64,000 nucleotides of DNA from Marinovum sp034669705 (GCF_034669705.1 NZ_JAXMOR010000025.1:1-64000), one strand, 5' to 3'. Positions 44,921 through 54,377 are shown, numbered from the stretch's first letter. The notes: generated by a model from the letters alone, not told the origin. Made by a program: numbers and translations.

Positions 44921-44971
44921 TTGACAGGTCAGAATCATCGGTTATACGTATTAGCAGTTATACGAATAACC
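44921..44971 (+). promoter_or_regulatory. LacI-operon promoter overlapped by a palindromic operator
   Basis: TTGACA (44921-44926) is followed after 15-16 bases by TTATAC/TATACG. The -10 region lies inside an inverted repeat, GGTTATACGTAT (44940-44951) and ATACGAATAACC (44960-44971), 11 of 12 positions complementary. The same segment contains a direct GTTATACG repeat 17 bp apart. A repressor bound here would block RNA polymerase, so autoregulation by the LacI-type protein just downstream is likely. Confidence 0.7.
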
Positions 44972-44982
44972 AGGAGCCTCGC

Positions 44983-46017
44983 ATGGCCGGCCGACGACTG
45001 ACACAGAAGGAGATCGCCAAGCGCGCCGGCGTCAGCCAGGCCTCGGTTTCCATCGTGCTCAACGGCGCCGAGCGGGACCGCAAGCGCATCCCGGACGAGA
45101 CCCGCAAGCGGATCCAGAAGGTCATCAACGAGACCGGCTATGTCGCCGACCCGATCGCCCGTCGTATGGCCAAGGGTCGCAACAACATCCTCGGCGTCTT
45201 TACCTACGAACCGGCCTTTCCCCGGGCGCAGGCGGATTTCTTTGCGCCGTTCCTGTTTGGCATCGAGGCGGCGGCGCAGGAGCAGGGCTATGATCTGCTG
45301 CTGATGACCTCGGCCGAGCGCGACGCGAGCGGTGCCAAGCGCATTTTTGGCGAACCGAACCGGATGCGGATTGCCGATGGCTGCCTGCTGCTCGGCCGCA
45401 AGTTCGACAGCCGCGATCTTGCGCAGTTGGTGCAGGGCGATTTCGACTACATGGCCATCGGTCGCCGCGATGAGGCCGGCGGTCCGGTCGATTATGTCGG
45501 CGCCGACTACGCCGAGGCGACCCGGGCGCTGGTCGAACGCGCGCGGGGGCTCGGCCACAGTCGCTTTGCCTATGTCGGTCAGGACGGCGGGGCGGAATCC
45601 ATCGCCGACCGCTGGACCGGATTCAACGCCGGGCTGGCGGAGGGCGGCAACCTGGCGCTGCATCTCCCCGAGGTCGGCCTGCCGGCGGAGCGCTTGATCG
45701 AAGAGGTGCGGGCCTCGGGCGCCAGTGTCGTCTTCTTCATCGAACTGGCCGATGCCATTCCCTTCAAGCGCGCCGTCACGGCGGCCGGGCTGCGCGTGCC
45801 CGGGGACCTCTCGATCGTCGTTCTGGGCAGCCACGTGCGGCCCGACGACACCGGCACCCGTTTTGCCACCTATGCCATCCCGCGCGAAGAGATGGCGCGC
45901 CGCGCCGCGACGGCGCTGATCGCCCGGCTCGAGGGGCGCGACTACGAGACGCAGACGCTTCTGTCCTGCGACCTGATCGAGGGCGAGACCCTCGGACCCA
46001 TTAACGAAAGAGTGTGA
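44983..46017 (+). CDS. LacI family transcriptional regulator
   Basis: 344 residues. The N-terminal HTH (TQKEIAKRAGVSQASVSIVLNG, 7-28) and hinge (TRKRIQKVINETGYVADPIARRMAKG) precede a periplasmic-binding-protein-like sugar domain. ATG 44983 with CAGGAGCC upstream starts exactly at the HTH; the 60-residue extension from 44803 is spurious because it crosses the promoter. One base separates its stop from the next gene's GTG. It probably represses the operon unless a sugar or sugar derivative is bound. Confidence 0.95.
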   Translation: MAGRRLTQKEIAKRAGVSQASVSIVLNGAERDRKRIPDETRKRIQKVINETGYVADPIARRMAKGRNNILGVFTYEPAFPRAQADFFAPFLFGIEAAAQEQGYDLLLMTSAERDASGAKRIFGEPNRMRIADGCLLLGRKFDSRDLAQLVQGDFDYMAIGRRDEAGGPVDYVGADYAEATRALVERARGLGHSRFAYVGQDGGAESIADRWTGFNAGLAEGGNLALHLPEVGLPAERLIEEVRASGASVVFFIELADAIPFKRAVTAAGLRVPGDLSIVVLGSHVRPDDTGTRFATYAIPREEMARRAATALIARLEGRDYETQTLLSCDLIEGETLGPINERV

Positions 46018-46018
46018 C

Positions 46019-47629
46019 GTGAAAGAACTGAAGACCGATATCGCGATCATCGGCGCCGGCGTCGGTGGTGTTGCCGCAGCCCTCGGCGCCCTGAGATCCG
46101 GCCGCAGCGTGGTGATGACCGAACCCTACGAGTGGATCGGCGGCCAGCTGACCAGCCAGGCCGTGCCCTCCGACGAACATTCCTGGATCGAGCAGTTCGG
46201 CGGCTCGCGCAGCTACCGCGAACTGCGGACCGCGATGCGCCAGTTCTACCGCGACCACTACCCGCTCACCGAGGGCGCGCGCGCCTGGGGTGATCTCAAC
46301 CCCGGCGCCGGCTGGGTCAGCCGTCTCTGTGTCGAGCCGCGGGTGCCGGTGGCCGTCATGGAAGCCTGGCTGATGCCCTATATCGGGTCGGGCCGGCTGA
46401 CGCTGCTGAAACCCTATGAGCCGGTCGCGGCCGAAATGGACGGCGACCGGGTGCGCGCGGTGACCGTGCAGCATGTGAATTCGGGCGCACAGGTGCAGAT
46501 CGAGGCGGCCTATGTGATCGACGCCACCGAGCTGGGCGACCTGCTGCCGCTGACCAACACCGACTATGTCACCGGATTCGAGAGCCAGTCCGAGACCGGC
46601 GAGCCCAGCGCGCCGTCAGAGGCGCAGCCCGACAACCAGCAGGCGGTGTCGATCTGTTTCGCGGTCGATCATGTCGACGGCAACCACGTCATCGACAAAC
46701 CCGCGAACTACGACTACTGGCGCAAGGTGCAACCCGAGTTCTGGGGCGGGCCGCTGATTGGCTTCAAGTCGCCCAACCCGCGTACGCTGGAAACCGCGAC
46801 GCGCAGCTTTACCCCCAACCCCGGCGACAACCCGCTCGCGGTCGATGCCGACCAGCGCCGCAACCCGGGCGACGGCAACCTCTGGACCTTCCGGCGGATC
46901 GCCGCGCGCGACAATTTCGTGGGCGGTGCCTATGCCTCTGACGTCTGCCTCGTGAACTGGCCGATGATCGACTATTTCGAGCAGCCGATCATCGATTGCA
47001 CCAAAGAGGAATACGACGCCCGCATCGCCCGCGCCGCAGAGCTGTCCTATTCCGTCTTCTACTGGCTGCAGACCGAGGCGCCGCGCGAGGATGGCGGTCA
47101 GGGCTTCCCCGGGTTGCGTCTGCGCGGCGATGTCACCGGCACCGAGCACGGGCTCGCCATGGCGCCCTATATCCGCGAGGCGCGGCGCATCAAGGCGGTC
47201 ACCACCATCGTCGAGCAGGACCTCTCCTACGAGGTGCGCGGCGAGGCGGGGGCGGTGAACTATCGCGACAGCGTCGGCACCGGCATGTACCGGATCGACC
47301 TGCACCCCTCGACCGGCGGCGACAACTATATCGACGTGCCGTCCTGCCCCTTCGAGATCCCGCTGGGGGCGATGCTGCCCAAGGAACGCTCGAACCTGCT
47401 GCCCGCGGGCAAGAACATCGGCACCACCCATATCACCAACGGCTGCTACCGGCTGCACCCGGTGGAGTGGAACATCGGCGAGGTGGCGGGGCTTCTGGCG
47501 GCGCATTGCCTCAACGCGGGTACCGACCCGCATGCGGTGCAGGGCGACGACCCGAAACTCGCGGCCTTTCAGGAGCTTCTGCGCCAGCAGGGCGTCGACA
47601 CCCGCTGGCCCGACATCCGCGGCTACTGA
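46019..47629 (+). CDS. FAD-dependent oxidoreductase (FAD_oxidored family)
   Basis: 536 residues. It begins TDIAIIGAGVGGVAAALGALRSGRSVVMTE, then the FAD_oxidored (PF12831-type) pattern GGQLTSQAVPSDEHSWIEQFGG, a central domain, and the C-terminal NLLPAGKNIGTTHITNGCYRLHPVEWNIGEVAGLLAA. Members oxidise or reduce sugar-like or organic-acid substrates and are common in sugar loci. The start is GTG 46019. Inside a sugar ABC operon, it probably oxidises the imported compound. It is only distantly like the second FAD oxidoreductase at 57277. Confidence 0.85.
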   Translation: MKELKTDIAIIGAGVGGVAAALGALRSGRSVVMTEPYEWIGGQLTSQAVPSDEHSWIEQFGGSRSYRELRTAMRQFYRDHYPLTEGARAWGDLNPGAGWVSRLCVEPRVPVAVMEAWLMPYIGSGRLTLLKPYEPVAAEMDGDRVRAVTVQHVNSGAQVQIEAAYVIDATELGDLLPLTNTDYVTGFESQSETGEPSAPSEAQPDNQQAVSICFAVDHVDGNHVIDKPANYDYWRKVQPEFWGGPLIGFKSPNPRTLETATRSFTPNPGDNPLAVDADQRRNPGDGNLWTFRRIAARDNFVGGAYASDVCLVNWPMIDYFEQPIIDCTKEEYDARIARAAELSYSVFYWLQTEAPREDGGQGFPGLRLRGDVTGTEHGLAMAPYIREARRIKAVTTIVEQDLSYEVRGEAGAVNYRDSVGTGMYRIDLHPSTGGDNYIDVPSCPFEIPLGAMLPKERSNLLPAGKNIGTTHITNGCYRLHPVEWNIGEVAGLLAAHCLNAGTDPHAVQGDDPKLAAFQELLRQQGVDTRWPDIRGY

Positions 47630-47663
47630 CGCCAAACAACATTATTTTCAGGGAGGAAATACC

Positions 47664-48905
47664 ATGATCCGACGGACACCCCTTGCCATTCTGGCAGCCA
47701 CCACCGCGCTTGCGGGCGCGGCGCAGGCGCAGGACCTGCGCATGACGATCTGGAGCGCCAACGAGGCGCATCTGGCCGTCTTCAACGAGATCGCCGACAG
47801 CTTTACCGCCGACCGCCCCGACGTCAGCGTGACCTTCGAGTCGCTGCCGTTTGCCAGCTACACCACCACGCTCACCACCCAGATCGCCGGCGGCAACCCG
47901 CCGGATCTGGCCTGGATCCTCGAACGCACGGCGGCGGATTTCGTCAACTCCGGCATCCTCGCACCGCTGAACGAGGCCTTCACCAACACCGAGGGCTTCG
48001 ACTACGGCGACATGATCGAGAAACCGACCGAGCTCTGGCGGGTCGACGGCGAGCTTTATGCCGTGCCGTTCTCGACCTCGCCGCTGGCGATCTTTGCCAA
48101 TACCGACCTGATCGAGGCCGCCGGTGCCCGCACCCCGGCCGAGCTGATCGAGGCCGGCGAATGGACCTGGGAGAACGCCATGGCGACCGCCGCCAAGGTG
48201 GCCGAGGGCGAAAAGGACGGCATCATCGTCCGCGACTTCAACTACCAGACCTGGCAGAACCTCGCCGCCATCTGGCGCGGCTGGGACGCTGCGCCCTGGA
48301 GCGCTGACGGTGACACCTGCAGTTTTGCCGATGCCGAGATGGTCGAGGCGATGAGCTTCATCCACGGCGCGATCTTCGAGCAGGGCGCGATCCCCGGCCC
48401 GGGCGAAAGCGTCGACTTCTTTGCCGGTGACGCCGCCATGAGCATCACCCAGATCTCGCGCGCCTCGCTTCTGCCCAAGGGCGACGAGGCCTTTGCCTGG
48501 GATCTCGTTCCGCTGCCCGCTGGCCCCGCCGGCGACTATTCGGTGATCGGTCAGGCCGCCATCGGCGTGTTCGAGGACAGCGCGAACTCCGACCTCGCGG
48601 TCGAGTTCCTCGCCCATATGACCAACCCGGACAACTCCGCCAAGCTGGCGCAGTTTTTCCCGCCGATCCGCCAAAGCCTGCTCAATGCCGAGACGCTGGG
48701 CAACACCAACCCGCTGCTGACGCCCGAGATGATCGAAAGCGTCGTGGTGCAGGGCATCGCCAAGGGCGGCGTGCTGCCGGTGCATGAGGGCTATTCGGAA
48801 ATCCAGCAACTGGTGCGCGCCGAGCTTGATGCGCTCTGGCAGCCGGATGCGGATGTCGAAGAGGTGCTGGGCGCGGTCTGCCGTTCGATCCAGCCGCTGC
48901 TGTAA
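47664..48905 (+). CDS. ABC transporter sugar-binding protein (family 1 extracellular)
   Basis: 413 residues. The signal peptide MIRRTPLAILAATTALAGAAQAQ is followed by LRMTIWSANEAHLAVFNEIADSFTADRPDVSVTFESLPFASYTTTLTTQIAGGNPPDLAW. This is the classic start of carbohydrate-binding SBPs, with a typical hinge and C-terminal ALWQPDADVEEVL. It delivers a mono- or oligosaccharide or sugar derivative to the permeases encoded next. GGGAGGAAA precedes the ATG. Confidence 0.93.
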   Translation: MIRRTPLAILAATTALAGAAQAQDLRMTIWSANEAHLAVFNEIADSFTADRPDVSVTFESLPFASYTTTLTTQIAGGNPPDLAWILERTAADFVNSGILAPLNEAFTNTEGFDYGDMIEKPTELWRVDGELYAVPFSTSPLAIFANTDLIEAAGARTPAELIEAGEWTWENAMATAAKVAEGEKDGIIVRDFNYQTWQNLAAIWRGWDAAPWSADGDTCSFADAEMVEAMSFIHGAIFEQGAIPGPGESVDFFAGDAAMSITQISRASLLPKGDEAFAWDLVPLPAGPAGDYSVIGQAAIGVFEDSANSDLAVEFLAHMTNPDNSAKLAQFFPPIRQSLLNAETLGNTNPLLTPEMIESVVVQGIAKGGVLPVHEGYSEIQQLVRAELDALWQPDADVEEVLGAVCRSIQPLL

Positions 48906-48914
48906 GGAAACCCG

Positions 48915-49844
48915 ATGACTGTCGTGGCCACCCAATCCGATCCACCCCGTCGCAAGCGCGTCTTCTGGACGATGGACCGCCGCGACAGTCTTGTCGGCTA
49001 TCTCTTCATCGCGCCGCAGGTGCTGGGCATCTGCCTCTTCGTGCTGCTGCCGCTGGCGCTGGTGTTCTGGTACTCGCTGCACGAATGGAACGTGCTGGCG
49101 CGCACCTTCCGCTTTACCGGCACCGATAACTACCAGCGCCTGCTGGCCGATCCCGGTCTCGTCAAGGTGCTGGGGGCGACCGCGATCTTCTCGGTCCTCC
49201 TCGTCATCCTGAACATGTCGCTGGCGCTTCTGCTGGCGGTGCTGCTGAACCAGAAGCTGCGCGGCATTACCCTTTTCCGCACGCTGTTCTTTTCGCCCGT
49301 TGTCGTCTCGCTGGTCGCCTGGACCATCGTCTGGAGCTTCCTGCTGCAGAACAACGGCGGGCTGAACGGCATCCTTCAGGTGATGGGCATCGAGGGGCCG
49401 AACTGGCTGCGCAACCCGACCACGGCGATGATCTCGGTCGTGGTGGTGCAGGTGTTCAAGAACGTCGGGCTGAACATGATCCTGTTTCTCGCCGCCCTGC
49501 AGGGCGTGCCGAAAGAGCTTTACGAGGCCGCCCGGGTCGACGGCATCCCGGCCTTCGCCCAGTTCCGCCGCATCACCCTGCCGATGATCAGCCCGACGGT
49601 GCTCCTGACCTCGATCATCACCATCGTGGGCTCCCTGCAGGTCTTTGCCCAGATCGCGGTTCTCACCAAGGGGGGGCCGGGCATGTCGACCACGGTGCTG
49701 GTCTACTACCTCTATCAACAGGCTTTCGAGTTCCACAAGTTCGGCTATGGCGCCACCCTGTCGATCCTGCTGTTCGCGATCGTCGCGGTGCTGACCTTCG
49801 TGCAATGGCAGATGCGCAAGAGGATTGTCTTCTATGAAAAGTGA
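48915..49844 (+). CDS. Sugar ABC transporter permease (MalF/UgpA type)
   Basis: 309 residues with six membrane helices. The EAA loop is LYEAARVDGIPAFAQFRRITLPMISPTVL (about 195-223). A first helix YLFIAPQVLGICLFVLLPLALVFWYS is typical of MalF-like permeases. It is paired with the next permease, whose start overlaps its end by 11 bp. Part of the importer with 47664, 49834 and 50679. Confidence 0.94.
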   Translation: MTVVATQSDPPRRKRVFWTMDRRDSLVGYLFIAPQVLGICLFVLLPLALVFWYSLHEWNVLARTFRFTGTDNYQRLLADPGLVKVLGATAIFSVLLVILNMSLALLLAVLLNQKLRGITLFRTLFFSPVVVSLVAWTIVWSFLLQNNGGLNGILQVMGIEGPNWLRNPTTAMISVVVVQVFKNVGLNMILFLAALQGVPKELYEAARVDGIPAFAQFRRITLPMISPTVLLTSIITIVGSLQVFAQIAVLTKGGPGMSTTVLVYYLYQQAFEFHKFGYGATLSILLFAIVAVLTFVQWQMRKRIVFYEK

Positions 49845-50676
49845 TCTCTCTCCCCGGATGAAAGTGGCGGTCTACGGGCTGATGCTGATCTTGCTGATCC
49901 CCTTCGTCTTTCCGACCTGGTGGATGGTGACCTCTTCGGTCAAGCCGATCTCGGACATCTTCGCCTTTCCGCCCGAGATCATCCCGAGCCGCTTCGATTT
50001 CACCACCTATGCGCAGGCTTTCGAATTGCAGCCCTTTGCACAGCAATACTGGAATTCGGCCTATATCGCGGCCATCGTCACCGGCGGCACGCTGCTGTTC
50101 TCGGCGATGGCGGGCTATGCCTTTGCGCGGATCGATTTCCCCTTCGCCAATGCGCTCTTCATGGTGCTGCTGGTGGGGCTGCTGATCCCGTCGGAAGTCA
50201 CCATCGTGCCGCTGTTCCAGATCTTCCTCGGCTGGGACATGATCAACACCCATTGGCCGCTGATCCTTGTGCCGATCTTCGGCGCGCCCTCGGTCTTTGC
50301 CACCTTCGTCATGCGGCAGTTCTTCATCGCGCTCCCGAAGGAGCTGGAAGAGGCCGCGCGGGTCGACGGGCTGGGCCGGTTCAAGATCTTCTGGACCATC
50401 GCCCTGCCGCTGTCGAAACCGGCGCTCGGTGCGGTGGCGATCTTCACCTTCCTGCATTCCTGGAACCTCTATCTCGAGCCGATCGTGTTCCTCTCGTCCC
50501 CCGAGAAGTTCACCCTGCCGCAGGCGCTGACCCAGTTCACCGACGCCTATGGCGGGGCGATGTGGAACATCCAGCTCGCCGCCGCGACGATGACCGCGAT
50601 CCCTGTGCTCATCGTCTTTGTCATAGCCCAGCGCCAGTTCGTCGAAGGACTGGCCCACACCGGACTGAAAGGGTGA
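49834..50676 (+). CDS. Sugar ABC transporter permease (MalG/UgpE type)
   Basis: 280 residues with six helices. The EAA loop is ELEEAARVDGLGRFKIFWTIALPLSKPALG (about 168-197), and the C-terminus GLAHTGLKG is characteristic of MalG-like permeases. ATG 49834 (MKSDLSPRMKV) is preferred to TTG 49825. It overlaps the previous permease gene, and 2 bp separate it from the ATPase gene. Confidence 0.94.
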   Translation: MKSDLSPRMKVAVYGLMLILLIPFVFPTWWMVTSSVKPISDIFAFPPEIIPSRFDFTTYAQAFELQPFAQQYWNSAYIAAIVTGGTLLFSAMAGYAFARIDFPFANALFMVLLVGLLIPSEVTIVPLFQIFLGWDMINTHWPLILVPIFGAPSVFATFVMRQFFIALPKELEEAARVDGLGRFKIFWTIALPLSKPALGAVAIFTFLHSWNLYLEPIVFLSSPEKFTLPQALTQFTDAYGGAMWNIQLAAATMTAIPVLIVFVIAQRQFVEGLAHTGLKG

Positions 50677-50678
50677 GC

Positions 50679-51734
50679 ATGGCTCCCGTGACCTTCTCGA
50701 ACGTGCAGAAATCCTATGGCGGCCATGGCGTGATCCATGGCGTCGATATCGACATTGCCGATGGCGAGTTCGTCGTGCTCGTCGGCCCTTCGGGCTGTGG
50801 CAAGTCCACGCTCTTGCGGATGCTGGCGGGGCTCGAGACCATCTCCGGCGGCGAGATCGCCATCGGCGACACCGTGGTCAACGATCTCGAGCCGAAACAG
50901 CGCGACATCGCCATGGTGTTCCAGAACTACGCGCTCTACCCGCATATGACGGTCGAGGAGAACATGGGCTTCTCGCTGCACCACCGCGGCGCCTCGAAAC
51001 CCGAGATCAAGCAGCGGGTCGACTGGGCCGCCGGCATCCTCGGCCTTGATACCTATCTCCAGCGCCGCCCCGGCCAGCTGTCTGGCGGCCAGCGTCAGCG
51101 CGTTGCCATGGGGCGCGCCATCGTGCGCGACCCCAAGGTGTTCCTGTTCGACGAGCCGCTCAGCAATCTCGATGCCAAGCTCCGCGTCGTCATGCGCGGC
51201 GAGATCAAGGCGCTGCACCAGAAACTGAAGACCACGACGATCTATGTCACTCACGACCAGGTCGAGGCAATGACCATGGCCGACAAGATCGTGGTGCTGA
51301 ACGGCGGCAAGATCGAGCAGATCGGCACCCCGCTCGAGCTTTACGACAACCCGGTCAACCAGTTCGTCGCCGCCTTCATCGGCTCGCCCTCGATGAACTT
51401 CATCGAAGGTCATGTGGAGGGTGCGCAGTTCGTCGCCGGCGCGGCGCAACTGCCGGCGCCCACCGCGCTGCCCAATGGCAAACCGGTGGTCTACGGCGTG
51501 CGGCCCGAACATTTCCGCCTCGACCCCGAGGGCAGCATTGCCGCCGAGGTGGTGGTGGTCGAGCCGATGGGCTCGGAGACCCAGGTGACCATGCAGATCG
51601 CCGGTCAGAACGTCTTCGGCATCTTCCGCGAGAGGGTTTCGGCCCGGCCCGGAGAGGTGCTGACCCTCGGCGTCGATCAGGCGCACACTCATCTCTTCGA
51701 CGCAGGTTCCGGTCTGCGGCTCACGGCAGCCTGA
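50679..51734 (+). CDS. Sugar ABC transporter ATP-binding protein (UgpC/MalK type)
   Basis: 351 residues. The ABC domain has Walker A GPSGCGKST (37-45), VFQNYALYPHMTV, LSGGQRQRVAMGRAI and LFDEPLSNLDAKLR. The C-terminal TOBE/regulatory region (GVRPEHF...) is as in MalK/UgpC. The start ATG 50679 was picked because the protein begins MAPVTFSNVQKSYG, the normal N-terminus; the longer open frame to its left is only read-through of the permease in another frame. Energises the importer. Confidence 0.95.
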   Translation: MAPVTFSNVQKSYGGHGVIHGVDIDIADGEFVVLVGPSGCGKSTLLRMLAGLETISGGEIAIGDTVVNDLEPKQRDIAMVFQNYALYPHMTVEENMGFSLHHRGASKPEIKQRVDWAAGILGLDTYLQRRPGQLSGGQRQRVAMGRAIVRDPKVFLFDEPLSNLDAKLRVVMRGEIKALHQKLKTTTIYVTHDQVEAMTMADKIVVLNGGKIEQIGTPLELYDNPVNQFVAAFIGSPSMNFIEGHVEGAQFVAGAAQLPAPTALPNGKPVVYGVRPEHFRLDPEGSIAAEVVVVEPMGSETQVTMQIAGQNVFGIFRERVSARPGEVLTLGVDQAHTHLFDAGSGLRLTAA

Positions 51735-51743
51735 GCGGCGGTG

Positions 51744-52748
51744 ATGACGAAACCGACGCTGTTGTTTGCGATGGACCCGGGCCTGACCGAGCGGGTGCTG
51801 AGCGCCGATGCGCTGGCCCGGCTGGGTGCGGCCTGCGAGGTGCTCGATGTCACCCGCCACACCACGTGGGAGACCGCCGCGGCGCTGCTGCCACGGGCCG
51901 AGGTGCTGGTGACCGGCTGGGGCTGCCCGCCGATCAGCGCCGAGGTGCTGGACCGCGCGCCGCACCTGCGGTTGATCGCCCATACCGCCGGCTCGGTCAA
52001 ACGCCTGCTGACCGATCCGGGCTTTTTCGACCGGGGCATCGCCGTGACCACCGCCGCCGATGCCAATGCGGTGCCGGTGGCGGAGTTCACCCTCGCCGCG
52101 ATCCTGATGGCCAACAAGCAGGTGTTCCGCCTGCGCGAGCTCTACCGGCAGGGCCGCTCCCGCCGGCTGACCGATCCGCTGGCGGCCGGTCCGATCGGCA
52201 ACCTTGGCGCGCGCGTCGGCCTGATCGGCGCCTCGCGCATCGGCCGGCTGGTGATCGAGAGGCTCAAGGGCTTCGACCTCGAGCTGCTGATCCACGATCC
52301 CTACCTCGCACCAGACGACCCGATCCTGGCGGAAGCCCGTCAGGTTGGTCTCGATGAGGCGATGCAGGCCGAGGTGGTCTCGCTGCATGCGCCGCTGCTC
52401 GACACCACCCGCGGCATGATCAGCGCGCGCGAACTGGCGCTGATGCGCGAGGGCGCCACCCTGATCAACACCGCCCGCGGTGCCATCGTCGATCAGGAGG
52501 CGCTGATCGCCGAGCTCAGCTCGGGAAGGCTGAACGCCGTGCTCGACGTGACCTTTCCCGAGGTGCCGGAACCGACCTCGCCGCTCTATGACCTGCCCAA
52601 CGTCTTTCTCACCCCGCATGCCCCCGGGGCGCTGGGCACCGAACAGGCGCGCCTCGGCGATCTGGCCGCGGCTGAGGTGGCGCGGTTCTGCGCCGGTCAG
52701 CCGCTGCGCCACGCGCTCACCGCCGACGCCTACGCCCGCACCGCCTGA
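51744..52748 (+). CDS. D-isomer-specific 2-hydroxyacid dehydrogenase
   Basis: 334 residues. The NAD-binding motif GARVGLIGASRIGRLV is around residue 155-170 (G-x-S-x-I-G in place of the usual G-x-G-x-x-G). The catalytic Arg is in LINTARGAIVD, Glu in FPEVPEPTSPLYDLPN, and His in FLTPHAPG. It interconverts 2-hydroxy and 2-oxo acids. In this operon it may act on a sugar acid made from the imported compound. ATG 51744 overlaps an alternative GTG at 51741. Confidence 0.88.
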   Translation: MTKPTLLFAMDPGLTERVLSADALARLGAACEVLDVTRHTTWETAAALLPRAEVLVTGWGCPPISAEVLDRAPHLRLIAHTAGSVKRLLTDPGFFDRGIAVTTAADANAVPVAEFTLAAILMANKQVFRLRELYRQGRSRRLTDPLAAGPIGNLGARVGLIGASRIGRLVIERLKGFDLELLIHDPYLAPDDPILAEARQVGLDEAMQAEVVSLHAPLLDTTRGMISARELALMREGATLINTARGAIVDQEALIAELSSGRLNAVLDVTFPEVPEPTSPLYDLPNVFLTPHAPGALGTEQARLGDLAAAEVARFCAGQPLRHALTADAYARTA

Positions 52749-52766
52749 CCGATAGGAGCCCGCCTC

Positions 52767-53450
52767 ATGCCAGAGCCCAAGCCCCGCGCACTGATCGTCC
52801 ATGGCGGGTTGGAGCTGCACCAGCCGCGACAGGGGGCCGAAAAGGTCGCCGACATGCTGACCGGCAGTGGCATGGATGTCACGGTGAGCGACGATGCCAA
52901 CGCCCTCGTTGCACCCGATGTGGGGCAGATGGCGCTGGTGGTGCCGGTGATCACCGGCGGCACCATGCCGCGCGAGAAGATCACCCCGCTGCTCGATGCG
53001 CTGCGCAACGGCACCGGCATGGCGGGCTATCATCACTGCATGTCGACCACCTTTCGCGACGTGCCGCAATTTCGCTATGCCGCCGGCTGCACCTGGGTCG
53101 CCCATCCCGGCAACATCATGTGCTACCGTGTGCATGTCACCCAGCCCGACGATCCGATCATGGCCGGGATCACCGATTTCGACCATGTCTCGGAGCAATA
53201 TTACATGCATTTCGATCCGGCGGTGGAGGTGCTGGCCGAGACCACCTTCTCTGGCGAGCATCATCCTTGGCGGACAAACATAACGATGCCGGTGACCTTC
53301 AAGACCCATTACGGGGCCGGGCGCATCTTCTTCACTGCGCTGGGCCATACCGCCGATGAGCTCGACCTGCCAGACCTGCGCCCGGTGCTGCACCGCGGCC
53401 TGCTCTGGGCTGCGGGGCAGGGCGAGGCGGCGCTGCGCGCCATCGGCTGA
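52767..53450 (+). CDS. ThuA-like domain protein
   Basis: 227 residues with the class I glutamine-amidotransferase-like fold of ThuA. ALIVHGGLELHQPRQGAEKVADML is followed by GTGMAGYHHCMSTTFRD, YYMHFDPAVEVLAETTF, and GRIFFTALGHTADELDLP near the end. ThuA proteins take part in trehalose and other disaccharide utilisation, in some bacteria with an oxidoreductase ThuB. Its presence with a FAD oxidoreductase fits breakdown of an oxidised (keto-)sugar. GATAGGAGC precedes the ATG. Last gene of the LacI operon, convergent with the lysR gene. Confidence 0.88.
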   Translation: MPEPKPRALIVHGGLELHQPRQGAEKVADMLTGSGMDVTVSDDANALVAPDVGQMALVVPVITGGTMPREKITPLLDALRNGTGMAGYHHCMSTTFRDVPQFRYAAGCTWVAHPGNIMCYRVHVTQPDDPIMAGITDFDHVSEQYYMHFDPAVEVLAETTFSGEHHPWRTNITMPVTFKTHYGAGRIFFTALGHTADELDLPDLRPVLHRGLLWAAGQGEAALRAIG

Positions 53451-53471
53451 CCGGCGGCCCGCCCGCGCTGG

Positions 53472-54377
53472 TCACGAATCCAGCCGCAATTGCCGGATCG
53501 CGCGGCCGATCACGTCGCACAGGTGACGCTTGGCCGGGTCGATGCCCTGCGTCGCCGAGACCAGCAGGCCGATCCGCATGTCGTTCAGCCCCTCCTGGAT
53601 CAGCGGGATGAACTTCAGCTCGTCGGCCTCGATCTCCTTGATGAAGCCGATCTTGGTGTAAAGACCGATGCCGTGGTTATCGAGGATCATCTGCTTCGCC
53701 ATGAACAGGGTATTGGTGAACATATGCGTCGACAGCGGCGAGGCGAGGGTCGAGACCACCTGATCGATGATCGAGTTGCGGCCGCGCGCGTCGATCGTGC
53801 GCACCAGCCGGTAACTGCTGATCTCCTCGATGGTGACGCTGTTGCGCTCGGCCAGCGGATGGTCACTGCGCATGATGACCCCGAAAGGGGCGGATTTCTC
53901 AGAGATCACCCGCACGTCGGGATGCAGGTCGAGCAGGAACGAGATGCCGACGTCGGTGTCGCCAGCGGCGACGGAATGCATCACCTCGTCGGGCTGCGCC
54001 GAGGTCACCGAGATCGAGATGTCGGGGAAGGACTGGCCGAACCTCTGCAGCGCCTGCGGCAGGATCCCGTAGGCCACTGAATCGATCGTCTCGATCCTGA
54101 GATGCCCGGTGCGCAGGTCGCGCAGATCATCGATCTCGATCTTGGCACGCTCGAAGTCATGCAGCGTCTTGCGGCAATGTTCGAGCAGGATGGCGCCGAT
54201 GCTGGTCAGTTCCACGCCCTCTGGCGTGCGGTCGAAGATCGCGACGCCAAGCTGCTTTTCCACGCTGAGAATCTTGCGGTTCACCGAGGTCGACGAGACG
54301 TTCAGCAAGGTCGACGCCTTGCGGATCGATCCCTGCCTCGCGACTTCGTCAAAATATTTCAGGAAGTTGGAATGCAT
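53472..54377 (-). CDS. LysR family transcriptional regulator
   Basis: 301 residues. N-terminal winged HTH MHSNFLKYFDEVARQGSIRKASTLLNVSSTSVNRKILSVEKQLGVAIFDR, then the two-lobed effector domain (HLRIETIDSVAYGILPQAL, GISFLLDLHPDVRV). ATG 54377 starts right at the HTH and has GGAG upstream; the extension to 54500 crosses the operator. Divergent from the catabolic/transport operon starting 54528, which it very likely controls. Confidence 0.94.
   Translation of the reverse strand: MHSNFLKYFDEVARQGSIRKASTLLNVSSTSVNRKILSVEKQLGVAIFDRTPEGVELTSIGAILLEHCRKTLHDFERAKIEIDDLRDLRTGHLRIETIDSVAYGILPQALQRFGQSFPDISISVTSAQPDEVMHSVAAGDTDVGISFLLDLHPDVRVISEKSAPFGVIMRSDHPLAERNSVTIEEISSYRLVRTIDARGRNSIIDQVVSTLASPLSTHMFTNTLFMAKQMILDNHGIGLYTKIGFIKEIEADELKFIPLIQEGLNDMRIGLLVSATQGIDPAKRHLCDVIGRAIRQLRLDS

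Noticed and set aside
44803..44982. 60-residue N-terminal extension of the LacI-type regulator
   Set aside because: It would be translated through the promoter and operator; the HTH begins at ATG 44983 with a good ribosome-binding site.
47511..49805. 764-residue minus-strand open frame
   Set aside because: Antisense shadow of the binding-protein and permease genes.
50547..53393. 948-residue minus-strand open frame
   Set aside because: Opposite the ABC ATPase, dehydrogenase and ThuA genes; His/Arg/Gly-rich with no recognisable fold.
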